This document shows positions 11,772-23,613 of a DNA stretch of 64,000 nt, one piece after another. Source of the stretch: Branchiostoma floridae (taxonomy: Eukaryota; Chordata; Leptocardii; Amphioxiformes; Branchiostomatidae); NCBI RefSeq assembly GCF_000003815.2, contig NC_049986.1, forward strand, positions 3,935,686 to 3,999,685. The letters run 5' to 3'. The notes under the pieces were generated by a model that made no database searches, was not told the origin of the DNA, and worked only from the letters and a program-made list of their open reading frames with translations. Position numbers and translations under genes: made by a program. How positions within the stretch are numbered: position 1 is the first letter of the stretch; each line of letters begins with the position of its first letter.

Positions 11772-13029
11772 TTGTGCATTTTTATTGGAATAAACTTTAA
11801 TTCTTTGCTTCCACAAACAGGCCGGCTGGCCCCGGGTAGCAAGTGTGACGTAGGCCATAGCACACATAGTCCGGTTTCTCGTCAGGGATAATTTACTTGT
11901 ACCAAACAACAACTCCGCGATCTTTAGGAGTTAAGGTTGGTAAAGTTACACGGAAAAAGTTCCAAATATTACTTTTGTTACGTGGAGCCTCTTTTCAATG
12001 ACGAGAATGACGTTAAGTGTATTTTACACCTAATGTCGTGAAGATGTAGGCTAATAACTTTTATCCCTGGCACTTCTTCAATCTCTTGGGACATCTTTAG
12101 GCAAATTTTTCGCTATCACGGTAGTGTTATACAGTTGAAGCCATTTAATTGCACGCCCTATTTGCCGGTGTATTTCGTGCAATTGTCCACATGGTGCAAT
12201 AATGCGGAGTTATATAGCTGGACCGCCCTGGTTTCGGATTCTGGGATTTCGACAGCAATTAACAGAAGTGTGCGATAATCTATTGTGCAATTAACTGGCT
12301 TTACGGACGTACATTGCAATTAATCAAATTGTGCAGTGGGCATCGCAAATACAGACAGTGGTTTAAAGGCCATAGCGACGAGACAGACTGCAGATAGACC
12401 GGTTTCTGATTATAGTTGAAATTTGGGCGTGACAGGGTTTCTGCCCAGGCCAAGAGAGTGCAGGTAGGATTATTTTCACACAGATTGTAGATCCTTGACA
12501 GATATGTGCTCTCTCATCGCTAACTTCATTAGCTAAGCCAATTTAGACAATCGTGGACAATCTTGGATGTGGTAAAATGTGTTTCATTTGCTATAAAATG
12601 GTAGGAATGGCCTTATAGACACTGTCGGAACTCATGTGTTCAAACATCTTTCGGTTTTTACACTTATAGCGTGGTAATAGACTGTAAAAGAAATTTATAT
12701 CACCCTATTGTAGTATTTTTCTCTATCTTTCGGTTAGCAATGACATGAACATGAAGTTTTACGTTGTGCTCGAGCAAATGAACCTGTTAGAGATTGGATG
12801 ACCGCACCTACACAAGTGTAGTTGCTGCCTTATCGAAACAGACAGTTTCCTGTGGTTTCAGTTATATCAAGATCCGCTATTGCCTTCATTCAACAGGCTA
12901 TTCGATGATCTTCAATACATACGCTACTAAAACATGTGTACAAAGATTATATCTCAACATCAACAAACATAACAATGTTCAACGCAAATATTTCACGGTT
13001 GAACGCACACGTAATTATAAGAAGTGCAC
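11772..13029 (+). repeat. Tandem duplication, copy 1 (interrupted)
   Basis: Starts TTGTGCATTTTTATTGG and matches 13186-13754 in two blocks (11772-12140 and 12846-13029). Between the blocks are about 700 bp absent from copy 2, including a pogo/Tigger-like MITE at 12132. By eye, identity is above 90% in the shared blocks. No protein is recognised in either copy. Confidence 0.75.
12132..12309 (+). mobile_element. pogo/Tigger-like MITE, diverged copy
   Basis: Begins CAGTTGAAGCCATTTAATTG after a TA and ends near GGCTTTACGGACG before TA. Its interior (GGTGCAATAATGCGGAGTTAT, GTGCGATAAT) matches the better-preserved copy at 20295-20468. TA target and CAGTAGAAGC-type ends are typical of Tc1/mariner-pogo derived elements. 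Confidence 0.55.
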
Positions 13030-13185
13030 TTTGACATAGCAGTAGATAGACCTGTTTCTCCCTGGGGGAATTTGCTTGTAACACACACAGAATTTGCGTT
13101 GTCTCGGAGAGAGAAGGCTGGTAATCCATCACAACACAAATTTCTATGTCTTACTTACTATATAAAACGAGAGCCCTTATTTCAA

Positions 13186-13754
13186 TTGTGCATTTTTATT
13201 GGAATAAACTTTAATTCTTTGCTTCCACAAACAGCCCGGCAGGCCCTGGGTAGCAAGTGTGACGTAGGCCATAGCACACATAGTCCGGTTTCTCGTCAGG
13301 GATAATGTACTTGTACCAAACAACAACTCCGCGATCTTTAGGAGTTAAGGTTGGTAAAGTTACACAGAAAAAGTTCCAAATATTACTTTAGTTGCGTGGA
13401 GCCTCTTTTCAATGACGAGAATGACGTAAAGTGTATTTTACACCTAATGTCGTGAAGATGTAGGCTAGCAACTTTTATCCCTGGCCCGTTAGTAGTTGGC
13501 ACTTCTTCAATCTCTTGAGACATCTTTAGTCAATTTTTTTCGCTATCACGGTAGTTTTATAAAGTTGAAGCCGTTTCCTTCGAGTTCTGTTATATCTAGG
13601 TCCGCACTTAGCCTTCATTCAACAGGCTATTCGGTGATATTGACTACCTACGCTACTAAAACATGTGTACAAAGATTCGATCACTTTATCAACAAATATA
13701 ACAATGTTCAACGCAAATATTTTACGGTTGAATGCACACGTAAGAAGTGTTCAG
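13186..13754 (+). repeat. Tandem duplication, copy 2
   Basis: Shorter partner of 11772-13029, offset 1414 bp at the 5' edge. It retains the order of both shared blocks without the insertion of about 700 bp, but has a small extra stretch near 13485. Confidence 0.75.
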
Positions 13755-13797
13755 AAACAGCTATTGCCATACTATATACAAATATAAATGTATACAT

Positions 13798-13945
13798 ATA
13801 ACCACACACACCGTGACCCCCCCCCCTCCCCCCCACACACACAGACACACACATTTATCTTTGTGTATGTGTGTGTGTGTGTGTGTGTTGGTGTGTTTGT
13901 GTGTGTTTGTGTGTGTCTGAGTCTGTGTGTGTATGTTTATATAGT
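13798..13945. repeat. (CA)n / poly-C / (GT)n low-complexity tract
   Basis: A CA-rich and C-run segment (13803-13858) is followed by GT-rich sequence (13864-13936), so the two halves can pair. Open frames here only reflect the dinucleotide repeat. Confidence 0.9.
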
Positions 13946-15949
13946 ACAGCAAAGAATACATATAGCGTCGCGTGTACATTCTTCAGTTGCGTGCACCAAG
14001 TATATATGGTAACACGTCATTGTCGAACACACAGGTTGGCGAGTTCATCTCTTCAAAACGACTCGGAAGAGAAGGTAAAGAAATTTGTAGGTCGGCTTGG
14101 ACATGACTCGTCCGTCATAAGGCGGTATGTACACATTTTTGGTGTATTTGATTTGCTCGATAATTTCTTTTCTTTTATTACATTGGCTCCACCACTGGCC
14201 CCTTGTGGGTTCGTTTGGCGTAAATGCTGGGTGTTTGGTAAGAAGTTTTTTAATGTCAGAAAAAAATATAAAACCTCTGTTGTATAGCAGTAATTAATGC
14301 GTTAGCAGTAGATCAAGGTATTGTTATACACAAGTGAGTAGTACAAGTATACAGCACATGAAGTGTTAACGTTAGATGTGAAGTAAAATATAGGACTTTT
14401 CTCACCCCATTTAGGTGTAAATATGCGTGCCTTACTTCGGTTGGAAGGTAAAAAGAGATGCCTAAGTTACCTTTTAATTCTCAAGATATGGGTCAATTTA
14501 TGAATTGTACCCTTATGTTGCAGTTTCCACGCCGTAAACAGAGCATGTTTGGAGTTATAATGAGCTGTGTCGGCCTAGATGACAGAGCCTTATTAGCGCT
14601 CCTTTGTCTTCGCGGGCACTTTCATGCAAATCGCCCCTTTGTGTTTGTGCTCGGAGCGGGAGTTTCAACTGTGAAACGAAATCTCTGGAATCGTTCAGTG
14701 TGTGTATTCAGTACTGTTGTCTCGTATTTGTTTTAAAGTAAGGAGCTTTGATTAAAGCTATTTTAGATGACCCAGGTTTCGTCAAAATCGCGTTTCGCAA
14801 ATTACTTGTATTTGATTGTGTAACACAACAATTCTGGGCATCGGTTACATTAGTCAGACTGGAATTTATGCTTTTTATCTATCCCAAGTTGTGTGTGTGT
14901 TTTTGTGTGTGCTTGGTTTTTTTCTTCTTCATTCTGTGTTTCATTTTTTGGCTACATTAGGTCAGCTATCGTTATGAGACCGTTAACCTGGACAAATAGA
15001 TATACAGTCGAGTTGGCCCAAAGACAAACAATATTCCGCGGGCTCACGATCACGCTGCCCACTTTTTGTAATTCCCGTTCCCCATTACCTTTCCTACACA
15101 CAAGATACTGGGAAGACTATGTAAGCGTCTGTCCAAGCCATCCCCGATGTCCTGTGACTGATTACTCAAATGTTGCCGATAACGGAGGAAAACCGTGGAA
15201 ATGGCGAGTGTTTGGGTCGAGTTTACGTGCCCCAAACAAAGAATAAACATGGTGCACGCCAGGGATAGTCCACTGCATTGTAGGTGGAAATGTTGCGCGC
15301 GGTTTGATTGTTTTCTATATTGAACTCTGCAGAACGTAAATCAATTCATTGCAGGACTTTTTTTTTTTCAAAATAAAGAGAACAAATTTCAAAAAATGTA
15401 TGACTCAATAAGATACTTGGTCTGAAAATAGATGGTGCCTGTTATTTCGAATGTACAGCTCACCCATGCTGCTACAAATGATGTTACCCAAGCGGGATGA
15501 TTGTTGTCACAACTTATGGCGGCGGCGGTAATTCGTAACATGTTACAAAGCACCTTTTTGGAAAGGTCTAAAATGCCAGTTCGGGATTATAAAATCAACT
15601 TTAGGTCTACAACCCGGGCAATGATTGGAGAAAAAATATACAAACCAGGAATAGCCCGATTCTTGATTCCAAGCCAAGATCGCAACAACAAAGAAATTTC
15701 AGACGAAATTTCAACCAACGATACATTAAATAAAAGGCATATACTACACAGCTACATCAGTTTTACTTGCGGCCTGGGCTCTGTGGATTTCGTATCACAC
15801 TATAGTTCAATAGTATTCTTCAAGTCTCATTTGTGACGCAGTTACCGAGAAATTACTTCCAGGAGTATAGAGAAAGAAATCCAGGTAAGTGCCACATGTT
15901 GTTATTTCATTTTCTCAATATTACTAAGTTTTCTTCCTTTAAAAAGCAG
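13946..15949. other. Intergenic, no clear exon
   Basis: Open frames up to 138 residues are present on the plus strand but lack recognisable domains and codon-like regularity. A good donor-like CAG/GTAAGT occurs at 15884/15885, 65 bp before the acceptor of the exon at 15950, but the sequence before it does not look like an LRR cap. Confidence 0.4.
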
Positions 15950-17314
15950 ATAACATGTACTCGACCCGCCAAATTACAGGGACAAAAGCTTATGCGTATC
16001 AATCCTGAAGAACTGATATGTGAAGAACCAACCATATCAACACTGCCTGTTGATATCAGTACCTTACCCGTCTCATTTCCGGTGTCGACGTCTTCTACGG
16101 TTGGCAACACAGTAAGTGTTGCTGGTCCAACGGCGCGTCCAGAAGGTTTGACATCTTCATCACAGCCCCTTATTGTCCCAATAGAAAGTACTGACAACGA
16201 TTACGGTTGCCCCGTCCCCACTCGCTTTTACTGGTACATCAAATATAATGTTGGTTCAACTGTACGTTCTGCAGGTGAAACTAAGCAAACAAGAACAACA
16301 CGGGCTTCGCCCCTTCCTTTCGCTTCAGACAAGCCAGAAGGCATTTCTCTTGAATTATCTCCCAGTTTCTCCCTTCCTGTTCTCATTGCCTCTATCTGTG
16401 GCACAGCAGCTGGCATGGGTCTGATTGGTCTCATCATTTTTACAGTCTTGTGCAAGAAGAGGACCTTGCATCCCCCTTCAGGACTAAATCCCAATGTTGT
16501 TGGTAACAACTCAAATACAGCAGCTTCTGCAATGATCAAAGGTAATGATCATACAGGGCCGGGTCAGTCTCAGGCCATCATTCAGTCTCTGCAAATTGAA
16601 ACCCTATCACGTAACGTTCTAGCTGCCTTAAAGGCAAATACTATGTACACAGGTGTTGGCACACTATCTCAAGACCAGACATCTACCGCAATGACCAGTG
16701 GTCATGACCAAACAGGACAGGGTCGGTCTCAGACCATCACTGAATCCAATACAAAAATCGCAGCAGCTATAGTGACCAGTGGCCATGATCACCAGTATGA
16801 AGATATAGACAAACAACATAATCAGACAGGGCAGGGCCAGTCTCAGGCCATCTCTGAATCCAACACAAACATCACAGCAGCTGTAGTGACCAGTGGCCAT
16901 GATCACCAGTATGAAGATATAGACAAACAACATGATCAGACAGGGCAGGGCCAGTCTCAGACCATCACTGAATCCAACCCAAACACCACTGCTGCTGTAG
17001 GGACCAGTGGTCATAATCAGACAGGGCAGGGTCAGTCTCAGGCTAACGCTCAATCTGTTAGAGTTGGAAATCTATCATATAAGGAAGTACTAGCCTTAAA
17101 GCTAAATCATTTGTACGCAGGTGAGGAAACATTAACAAAACAATCAGTATTCACAGCAATGGGCATCGCCAGTGGTCAAAACCACGATCAGACAACGCAG
17201 GGTCAGTCTCAGGCTATCACTGAAGCATTGGATGCTAGCAATATTTCTTATGGTACAGGACCAAATGCCTCACAGCTGAATTTCCTGTATGCAAATATAA
17301 ACGACTATTATTAA
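15950..17314 (+). CDS. 3' exon of an LRR receptor: LRRCT end, stalk, TM, repetitive tail
   Basis: An open frame of 454 codons runs from a probable splice acceptor (pyrimidine-rich, AAAAAGCAG at 15941-15949) to TAA. It begins ITCTRPAKLQGQ...LICEEP, which resembles the last part of a leucine-rich-repeat C-terminal cap. A Ser/Thr/Pro-rich stalk (about residues 30-138) and one membrane helix (about 140-168, PVLIASICGTAAGMGLIGLI, stop CKKR) follow. The cytoplasmic tail is made of degenerate repeats: GHDHQYEDIDKQH twice, and several TGQGQSQ units with tyrosines in YEDI, YTGV, YAGE and YANI contexts. The architecture is that of lancelet-type LRR transmembrane receptors. I see no LRR or signal-peptide exon upstream, so this may be an orphan exon, a pseudogene, or the 3' end of a gene whose ectodomain was lost in rearrangement. 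The reading frame itself is intact. Confidence 0.7.
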   Translation: MTCTRPAKLQGQKLMRINPEELICEEPTISTLPVDISTLPVSFPVSTSSTVGNTVSVAGPTARPEGLTSSSQPLIVPIESTDNDYGCPVPTRFYWYIKYNVGSTVRSAGETKQTRTTRASPLPFASDKPEGISLELSPSFSLPVLIASICGTAAGMGLIGLIIFTVLCKKRTLHPPSGLNPNVVGNNSNTAASAMIKGNDHTGPGQSQAIIQSLQIETLSRNVLAALKANTMYTGVGTLSQDQTSTAMTSGHDQTGQGRSQTITESNTKIAAAIVTSGHDHQYEDIDKQHNQTGQGQSQAISESNTNITAAVVTSGHDHQYEDIDKQHDQTGQGQSQTITESNPNTTAAVGTSGHNQTGQGQSQANAQSVRVGNLSYKEVLALKLNHLYAGEETLTKQSVFTAMGIASGQNHDQTTQGQSQAITEALDASNISYGTGPNASQLNFLYANINDYY

Positions 17315-18120
17315 ATCCAAATTTCTTCAAGAGGCCGGCTGTCGATCAACTGTCAACGAAACAAATAGTCAATCACATCAATATCGGCTGAACTATCCAT
17401 TGCTGAAAATGTAGAAGTTGTTCAATGGTTTGATGCTAAACGGTCGTTGCTTCTGTTGAATTCTCTCTTTACAAAACAAACATCTGAAGGAGGTAGAGGG
17501 AAAGCTTTTCAACAAAGTCTCAACTAATATAATCCTCGTGGAAGCTGGTCCTTTTCAATGTCCTTCTCTCCGCAAACGCATTGCTACTGGCCACATCGAG
17601 CCATTTGCTCGTCTTTTTAAAATGTTTTTGACAACAGAGGGCTTGCATCTAAGACATTGTATTTTGACATATTTACCATCATATCACACAAAACTTTAAT
17701 AACAGGTCAACATAGAAGGAGATTTCGTTATCCACTCCACGGAACTGGTAGATCATGTTAAAGATTTCCCACCCTCGCTGTGTTTTCGTGACGTTCTCCT
17801 TGTGCTGCGTACCTCATTTAAAAAGGTCTATGGAGAAAAATACCAACAAATTAAAATGTTGTGGCCTGAATGAACTGCCGAGAAGCAAGCATATGCCCAT
17901 GATGACGCTGTTTCTATAATGTAGAAACCTTTAGGCCTCTCACAAAGACCCAACAGAGTTTGGTATACCCAGCCGTAGCCTGGAATCTTTTTTTTAATCT
18001 GATGGCAGAAAAGGACAAATAGCTTGGAATTTTGCAGGTTCAAAATTTTGGGGTAGATAAAATGAATCATGTTCTTGTGGCTCAACTGATTGCACCTTCA
18101 CAGTTTTGCACCTGATTTAG
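17315..18120. other. 3' flank of the LRR-tail exon, no gene seen
   Basis: Probably 3'UTR and intergenic sequence. A stretch near 17397-17500 reads in one frame for about 30 codons (AENVEVVQWFDAKRSLL) and could be a transposon relic, but nothing is identifiable. Confidence 0.35.
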
Positions 18121-18650
18121 ACTAGAAGTTCCTGGTTCAAATTCTGAGAGAAGATCCTGGTTCAAATTCTGAGAAAGGCATTTCGTTAGGGGCTGGGGTG
18201 CCGTGTTGGAGTAGGTGCCTCAAGCAACCCATAATTGTAAAACTGTCTGTGTGGTATTGTGTGGTGGACGAGGGATCGTGTGGCACAAGGACAGGGTTTT
18301 CGGCCCTCAACCCAGAAGTTCTGGGTTCGAATTCATTGATAGACCACGGATTTTGTGTCCTTAGGCAAGGCACTTAACACTACTTTTCTCTCTTCATGAT
18401 CCCTTAGGTGGAAATGAGTACCAAAATTAGGCCGTCTCTGGGATAGGACGTTATATTGAATTCACATGTTTCAGGAGAGCCACGCCTCGAGCACGTTAAA
18501 GAGCCCACTACACTTATTGAAAAGAGAACGGGTGCTTCCCGGTTTCAGTGGTTAAAACCTAGTCTTATGGCCGCAACTAGGCAATTACAGACGTACTAAG
18601 GTCACCTGAGTTAGCTACGAATGGCAGCCTCTCCAGAGCGTTCTCATTGA
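18121..18650 (+). mobile_element. tRNA-derived SINE
   Basis: A tRNA-like head with B box GGTTCGAATTC (about 18324-18334) is followed by a body with AGGCAAGGCACTTAACAC, GATAGGACGTTA, CACGTTAAAGAGCCCACTACAC and a tail ending near GCAGCCTCTCCAGAGCG. The same body segments recur near 34815-34900 and 41500-41590. A short direct repeat (CTGGTTCAAATTCTGAGA, 18131 and 18154) lies at the 5' edge. The head is diverged, so this is not a tRNA gene. Confidence 0.65.
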
Positions 18651-20294
18651 AATCTAACAATTGTTGTCGACTGTATTTCAGACTTGATATTGAGGCAAAA
18701 TTACAGGCAACATCCCTGCTTTCTTTATTTTCTCACAACACCTATAAGGTTTTACAAAAAAAAAAATGCACCACAACATTCGTATTGGTTGATGGCTTGG
18801 AAGAAATTTTAGCCACGGAAGGGATTCCAGCCCCTCAAAAACGGCTATCGCCTGAGAAGACAATGAGAATTCAAATAGTAGTCAAACTGTGACAATCCAG
18901 TTCCCAGCCTGATTGTTTAGCCAGCTAGCCAGGCCCTCTAGCAGATCAAGTCAGATCGCTCCCTTCTCTGATCATGGAGTCTTGTGAAAGGTGGTTGCGA
19001 CAATTTTATTAGCGCACGTATAAGACTAGGAATGCTGCCTGTTTTGTGACGCTTGCAGTTTTTCTGGCTTTCTAACGAAACAAGAAAGGACTACTAACTG
19101 ACATTTGCAGCCCACCTTGCTTTCCAAAATACTGTACAAAAAAAGACTGTAACAAACGTTACCATTGTTTGGTGCTTTCTACGTTATCTATCTGACCTGG
19201 TGTACAAAAAAAGGTGCCCAGCTTTTAAATGTCATTGTCTTATACCTAAATTATGTAGCCAATACTGTAAATCATTTCAAAGAAAACAAAGAGTAAAGTG
19301 TACTGTTGTAACAAACGTTAAACGTTGCGTAACGTAGTCTGAGTAGTCGGCTTACCCAATGCAATATAATAATAATACAAATATACACTGGTGCAGAAAC
19401 AACAGGGACACAAGGTAACAAGGTTGGTTGGTTGGTTGATTGGTTCGTCGGCTTCATTCACACCATATAAAAACCTTACATAAACCAAGCAGGGCTTGAC
19501 TACCTACTTGCAGCATAGAATTATAAAAATCGTGGCAGCAAAGAAAAAAACTCGCAGTCCAAAGAATTCAGGGTGGGCAAAATGAATTAGGTCAGGGTTT
19601 ACCAAAGTAATCATTACATTGTCTTTTTTATGATTTTATAAACTTCATATATGTATTAGAAAGTGTAACTTTTAAACTATATAGAGAATACTAACATAAT
19701 GCACGCCCTGCAAAGGTACATTGCTACGAGTGTGCCCCATGTCATTGTTTTAGTGCTTGCAATTTTGGGTAAAGTGACTGAAATGTTAATTAAAAGTTGT
19801 ATTGTAACATTTGTGGCGATAACTGTTTCTGTATTAGTATCATTTATCTACTTTTTTTTTGTGCAACAGAATTACAGTGTCATCCTGTATCATTTAGGAT
19901 CTAAGCATTACTATATACATGTAACTGGAAAAGTTTAACATTTGCCCAACACAACTAAAGAGACTATCAGTGCACACCCAAGATGAGCAAATAGGAAGTA
20001 GACACACAGAAAAACAAAAGGCATATTTGTTTTGCTTTGGTTGTGTTAAGTGTGATAGAATTACAAAAAAATACAATTCTATTGTATGGACGACATTCTC
20101 GGAAACAACTTGCATTCATTATGTTAGTAGTCAGAAAGTTGTGCAAATGACTTAAATCAAAGTATGGTATGCAGAACAATAGATTCTCTATTTTTCTTTC
20201 TTCTCATCTTGAGTTAGTAATAAACTTGTATTTGAATTGTACGACAGTAATATCTGTTTTCCAATATCTTTTTGTGTGAAATTTATGCCATATA
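18651..20294. other. AT-rich intergenic, no gene seen
   Basis: Open frames are short and of low complexity. The 79-residue frame at 19699 is hydrophobic but has no support as a gene. Confidence 0.4.
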
Positions 20295-20468
20295 CAGTAG
20301 AAGCTGCTTAATTTCACGGTCTATTTGTCAGTGGATTTCATGCATTTAACCGGCTGGTGCAATAATGCGAAGTTATCCGGCTGGACCGCACCGGTTTTGG
20401 ATTCGGGGATTCCGTGCAGTTAAGAGAAGTGTGCGTTAATTCGTCGTGCAATTATCTGGTTTCTACTG
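20295..20468 (+). mobile_element. pogo/Tigger-like MITE with TA target
   Basis: A 174-bp element with terminal inverted repeats CAGTAGAAGC...TTCTACTG, flanked by TA at 20293 and 20469. It has no coding capacity. The copy at 12132 shares the interior. Confidence 0.75.
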
Positions 20469-21459
20469 TATTTGCTCATCTTACAGCTTGTTTGTGCCAT
20501 TTTCAATATGGTCAAAACTTGAAATATGGTCAAAATTTGAAAGAGCGACATAGTGACCATACCATTGTTGTGAACAGACAATGAGAAATAACAAATACAT
20601 AGATTTAGTAAACACAAATAATAAGGTTGTATACTTGAAAGGTTAATCTTGTTCAATCATAGAGTTTATAGAAACAACAGAATTATGTAATGGTAATAAT
20701 ATAAGTGTTGTATATACTTGTATGATAACTGTAAATAGGACAATAGAAAATAAACTAAAAAAAAGAACAAATTCAACAGTCTGCCATCAGATCATTTTAA
20801 ATAGTGTCATGTGCAATAAAACCCGGTCCTAACACACAATTACATCGTATTAAAAACAAATCACTATGTACGACGACCGTATATAGTCTTCCGTTGAAAA
20901 TTACAGTATTTTTCTGGAGAACTACATTTTGTCCACATAGCCAAAATACAGCAAATACTTGTTTACCACATATTTCAAGCAAAGAAAGAAAGAAAGAAAA
21001 TTCAAATATTCAAAGGTACTGGTAACAAATTTAAAGGTGGTCTTTGACTCGTCTGGATCATAACACGTCACCTTGCAGTCTCAAAGACATAGTAAACAAG
21101 AACTCAAATCTTTCATCTCACCTCATCTATCCCTTAACCTCTGTATGGATCGTTGGGGCACCAAAGGTTTCACAAACAGAAATAGGGCCACAAGAACTGG
21201 TAGACTTTACCCTTGCGCATCCTCTGAATGACACTTGCCATAGCATTGAGAAAAACAGTGCTGCATATAAACGGCAACATGGCGTTAAAAATTATTAAAA
21301 ATTGCTGAAACACAGAGATACAAACAAGCCAATACGAGCATCAATAATTGGCTATAATGAAGTCTAACAGGACAAGAAAAAAAGTTATATCGCAGCATCA
21401 ATATAAAACTAGAGTTCGGTGACCTTATACCTCCATAAAATATTTAGAGTTTCTGTAGA
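20469..21459. other. AT-rich intergenic, no gene seen
   Basis: Contains a short AAAG microsatellite near 20981-20998 and no recognisable coding exon. Confidence 0.4.
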
Positions 21460-21632
21460 TAATATTGAAGTAGTTAAACTGTAATATCCAACACAGAAAT
21501 TAGATTCTCCCAAATTTTCCACTCAACTGCACCACGTTACATTTTGTAGATAGAACACGTGACTCAGTAAGCAGTGGATCGTAAGTTGCACATTTTTGTC
21601 TTGGATATTACAGTTTAACTATTTCAATAATG
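21460..21632. mobile_element. Short inverted-repeat element (MITE-like)
   Basis: Arms of about 28 bp (GTAGTTAAACTGTAATATCC at 21469-21488, and its complement GGATATTACAGTTTAACTAT at 21602-21621) bracket about 110 bp of unrelated sequence. Confidence 0.6.
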
Positions 21633-22249
21633 ACTATATTACCAACACAGATGAACTTTCAAGTTAATCTTTTGTAGAAGTTATGCAAGTAACATACGTA
21701 TTCACATACGTTATGCATGGTAACGTTCATCATTGATAATGACATTACTCATGTCACAAGTAAAAGAATCCCATCATTTATTATTCAGTGCTTTTGCCAC
21801 TTTTGCATTAATTAACTGAAGATATTACAGTATTAGAAGAAGAAGAAGAAACGTGGCAAAAACGATATTTCAATCCATACCTTACTTGGATACCATACCA
21901 TATGGTGAGACTCGTAAGATCATTAATATCAAGATTTATAATGACGGTCTACCGAAATATTTTCTTCGAAGACGAAAATGCCTAGTTTACATGAAGTCTT
22001 TATACCTAGATAATAAATCGGTCTCAGTAAGCAGGCGAAATTGCTCAAAACCGTTACTCTCGTCCCCTCCCAAACACTTTACGCTGTATTAACCTATGAC
22101 CGATGACTATTTATACCCTAGCTGCTTAGTTCATGAACCTTTCTGCATCTCGCACCTTGACGAGACACCAGGCTTACAAAATGTGGGACATCCATGTGTT
22201 TGTGGTGCTCCAAACTTAAAGCTTGTGTGTAAAGCATGCCACGGCCGCG

Positions 22250-22470
22250 AGACTTCAAGAAAGAGTACAAAATAGAAAGCCCGATAAAAACGACTTTAAA
22301 AAAAAACTTAATAAATCAGCAGGAGCCTTACAACTGCTTGGAGAGTATTCCAAACACACTTCAAAGAATGTTTACCTATGGCGTTTGGTTGGGTTATGAC
22401 AATGTACCTTTTAAGCCTATTTATACGCCGATCATCTGCGTAGTTCTCAGTCTCGCGCGAACCTGTCAAT
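22250..22470 (-). repeat. Dispersed repeat, pair with 26585-26705
   Basis: The minus strand reads GCGAGACTGAGAACTACGCA, GATGATCGGCGTAT and CATAACCCAACCAAACGC in the same order as the plus strand at 26593-26680. Probably a fragment of a transposable element; no protein is identified. Confidence 0.6.
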
Positions 22471-23613
22471 ATCAGGAGCAACACAAGGGTCATACTTGTG
22501 ACCAGGTGGTGAAGTTCCCATATGACTAGTGCATATGTATATTAATGTAATGACACAACCACCCATGATCTTGTTTCTGGTCGCCTAAAGATGTATAGAC
22601 TTGAGCAGTCACAAGAAAAAGTTTTGATGCAGGAAAAGTCTGATGCCCGCTTCCCCATTGACCCCTTTCAGTGATGAACAGAAAGGATCGATCTGTTATG
22701 TCTGCAGTTATGTCAAAGTCTTCAAATACAATTCGAACCAATTTTCTTCCGCACAATATAATTGGACGAGGTTGCAGCATGCACAGTCTATGTTCTCCAT
22801 GTTCAACTTTGATGCCACCATATTGATAACGTCCCGTACGCAATGCGAAATAGGATGGCATTCTCAACACGTATGATATGATTAATAATACGTGTATGCG
22901 TAAAACAAAGTTAACTTGCCGGCAAGTCACTGATTTCAGAGTACCAAGGACACTTCAGATACAAAATGTCTTTCTCAACTCTGAAAAACATCAATATTGA
23001 AAGTTGACTAGTGTTTTCCGATTTCCCTTAAGAAAGTCATGCCAACTTTGCCCAAAGACTTGTAGACTGACTTGTAGACTTGATTCGTTCACACAACAAA
23101 TTAAAGTCGCAGGCGAGACACAGCTTGGATCACTATGAGCCAGCGAGTCTTTTATTCCTATATTCAAGAAGTGCACAAAGTGTGGTATAATCATATCTCC
23201 AACTACACTCAAGGCTAGCATACCTGCAGGTGTCACTTCTATAAGCTACTATTCAACTAGTTTTACTTCACAACTACAACCATGGTTACCTTACTAGTGT
23301 CACTTCTACAAGTAAGTGCTGCCATACGACCACGTTCGTACTTTCTCTTCATGCAAAGCATCTCATGAAGGAATTTTTTTTTAAGCCAGGAAAAAATTGA
23401 TGAGCGCGCTGATGTCATTCATAAAATGTACTTGCTGAGGCAAATGGACAAAAATGATTCAATGAGAACCAAAAGATATAGCGATTGGAGGAACTTTGCA
23501 ACTTTATGATTATTTTTCGTGAAGAGTTGGCGAATGCTGTTCAACCACCTGAAAAAGCCATGCCAGCTTTGCACATGATGTAAAGGCATTAATGAGCAAT
23601 GAACACCATGTAT
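22471..23613. other. Downstream flank of the FReD gene
   Basis: No other exon recognised. For the minus-strand FReD gene this is 3' flank; AATAAA on the minus strand occurs at 23151-23156 and is one possible poly(A) signal. Confidence 0.35.

Noticed and set aside
13761-14012. Open frames rich in Cys/Val and His/Thr
   Set aside because: They translate the CA/GT microsatellite and C-run only.
15885-15949. A 65-bp intron joining 15833-15884 to the receptor-tail exon
   Set aside because: The splice signals look good, but in the required phase the upstream piece hits a stop after 16 codons and does not resemble an LRR cap, so I did not add it.
16228-17053. Minus-strand frames of 103-129 residues
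   Set aside because: Antisense shadows of the receptor-tail exon at 15950-17314.
19699-19938. Hydrophobic 79-residue frame as a membrane protein
   Set aside because: AT-rich sequence gives hydrophobic codons by chance; no splice or domain support.
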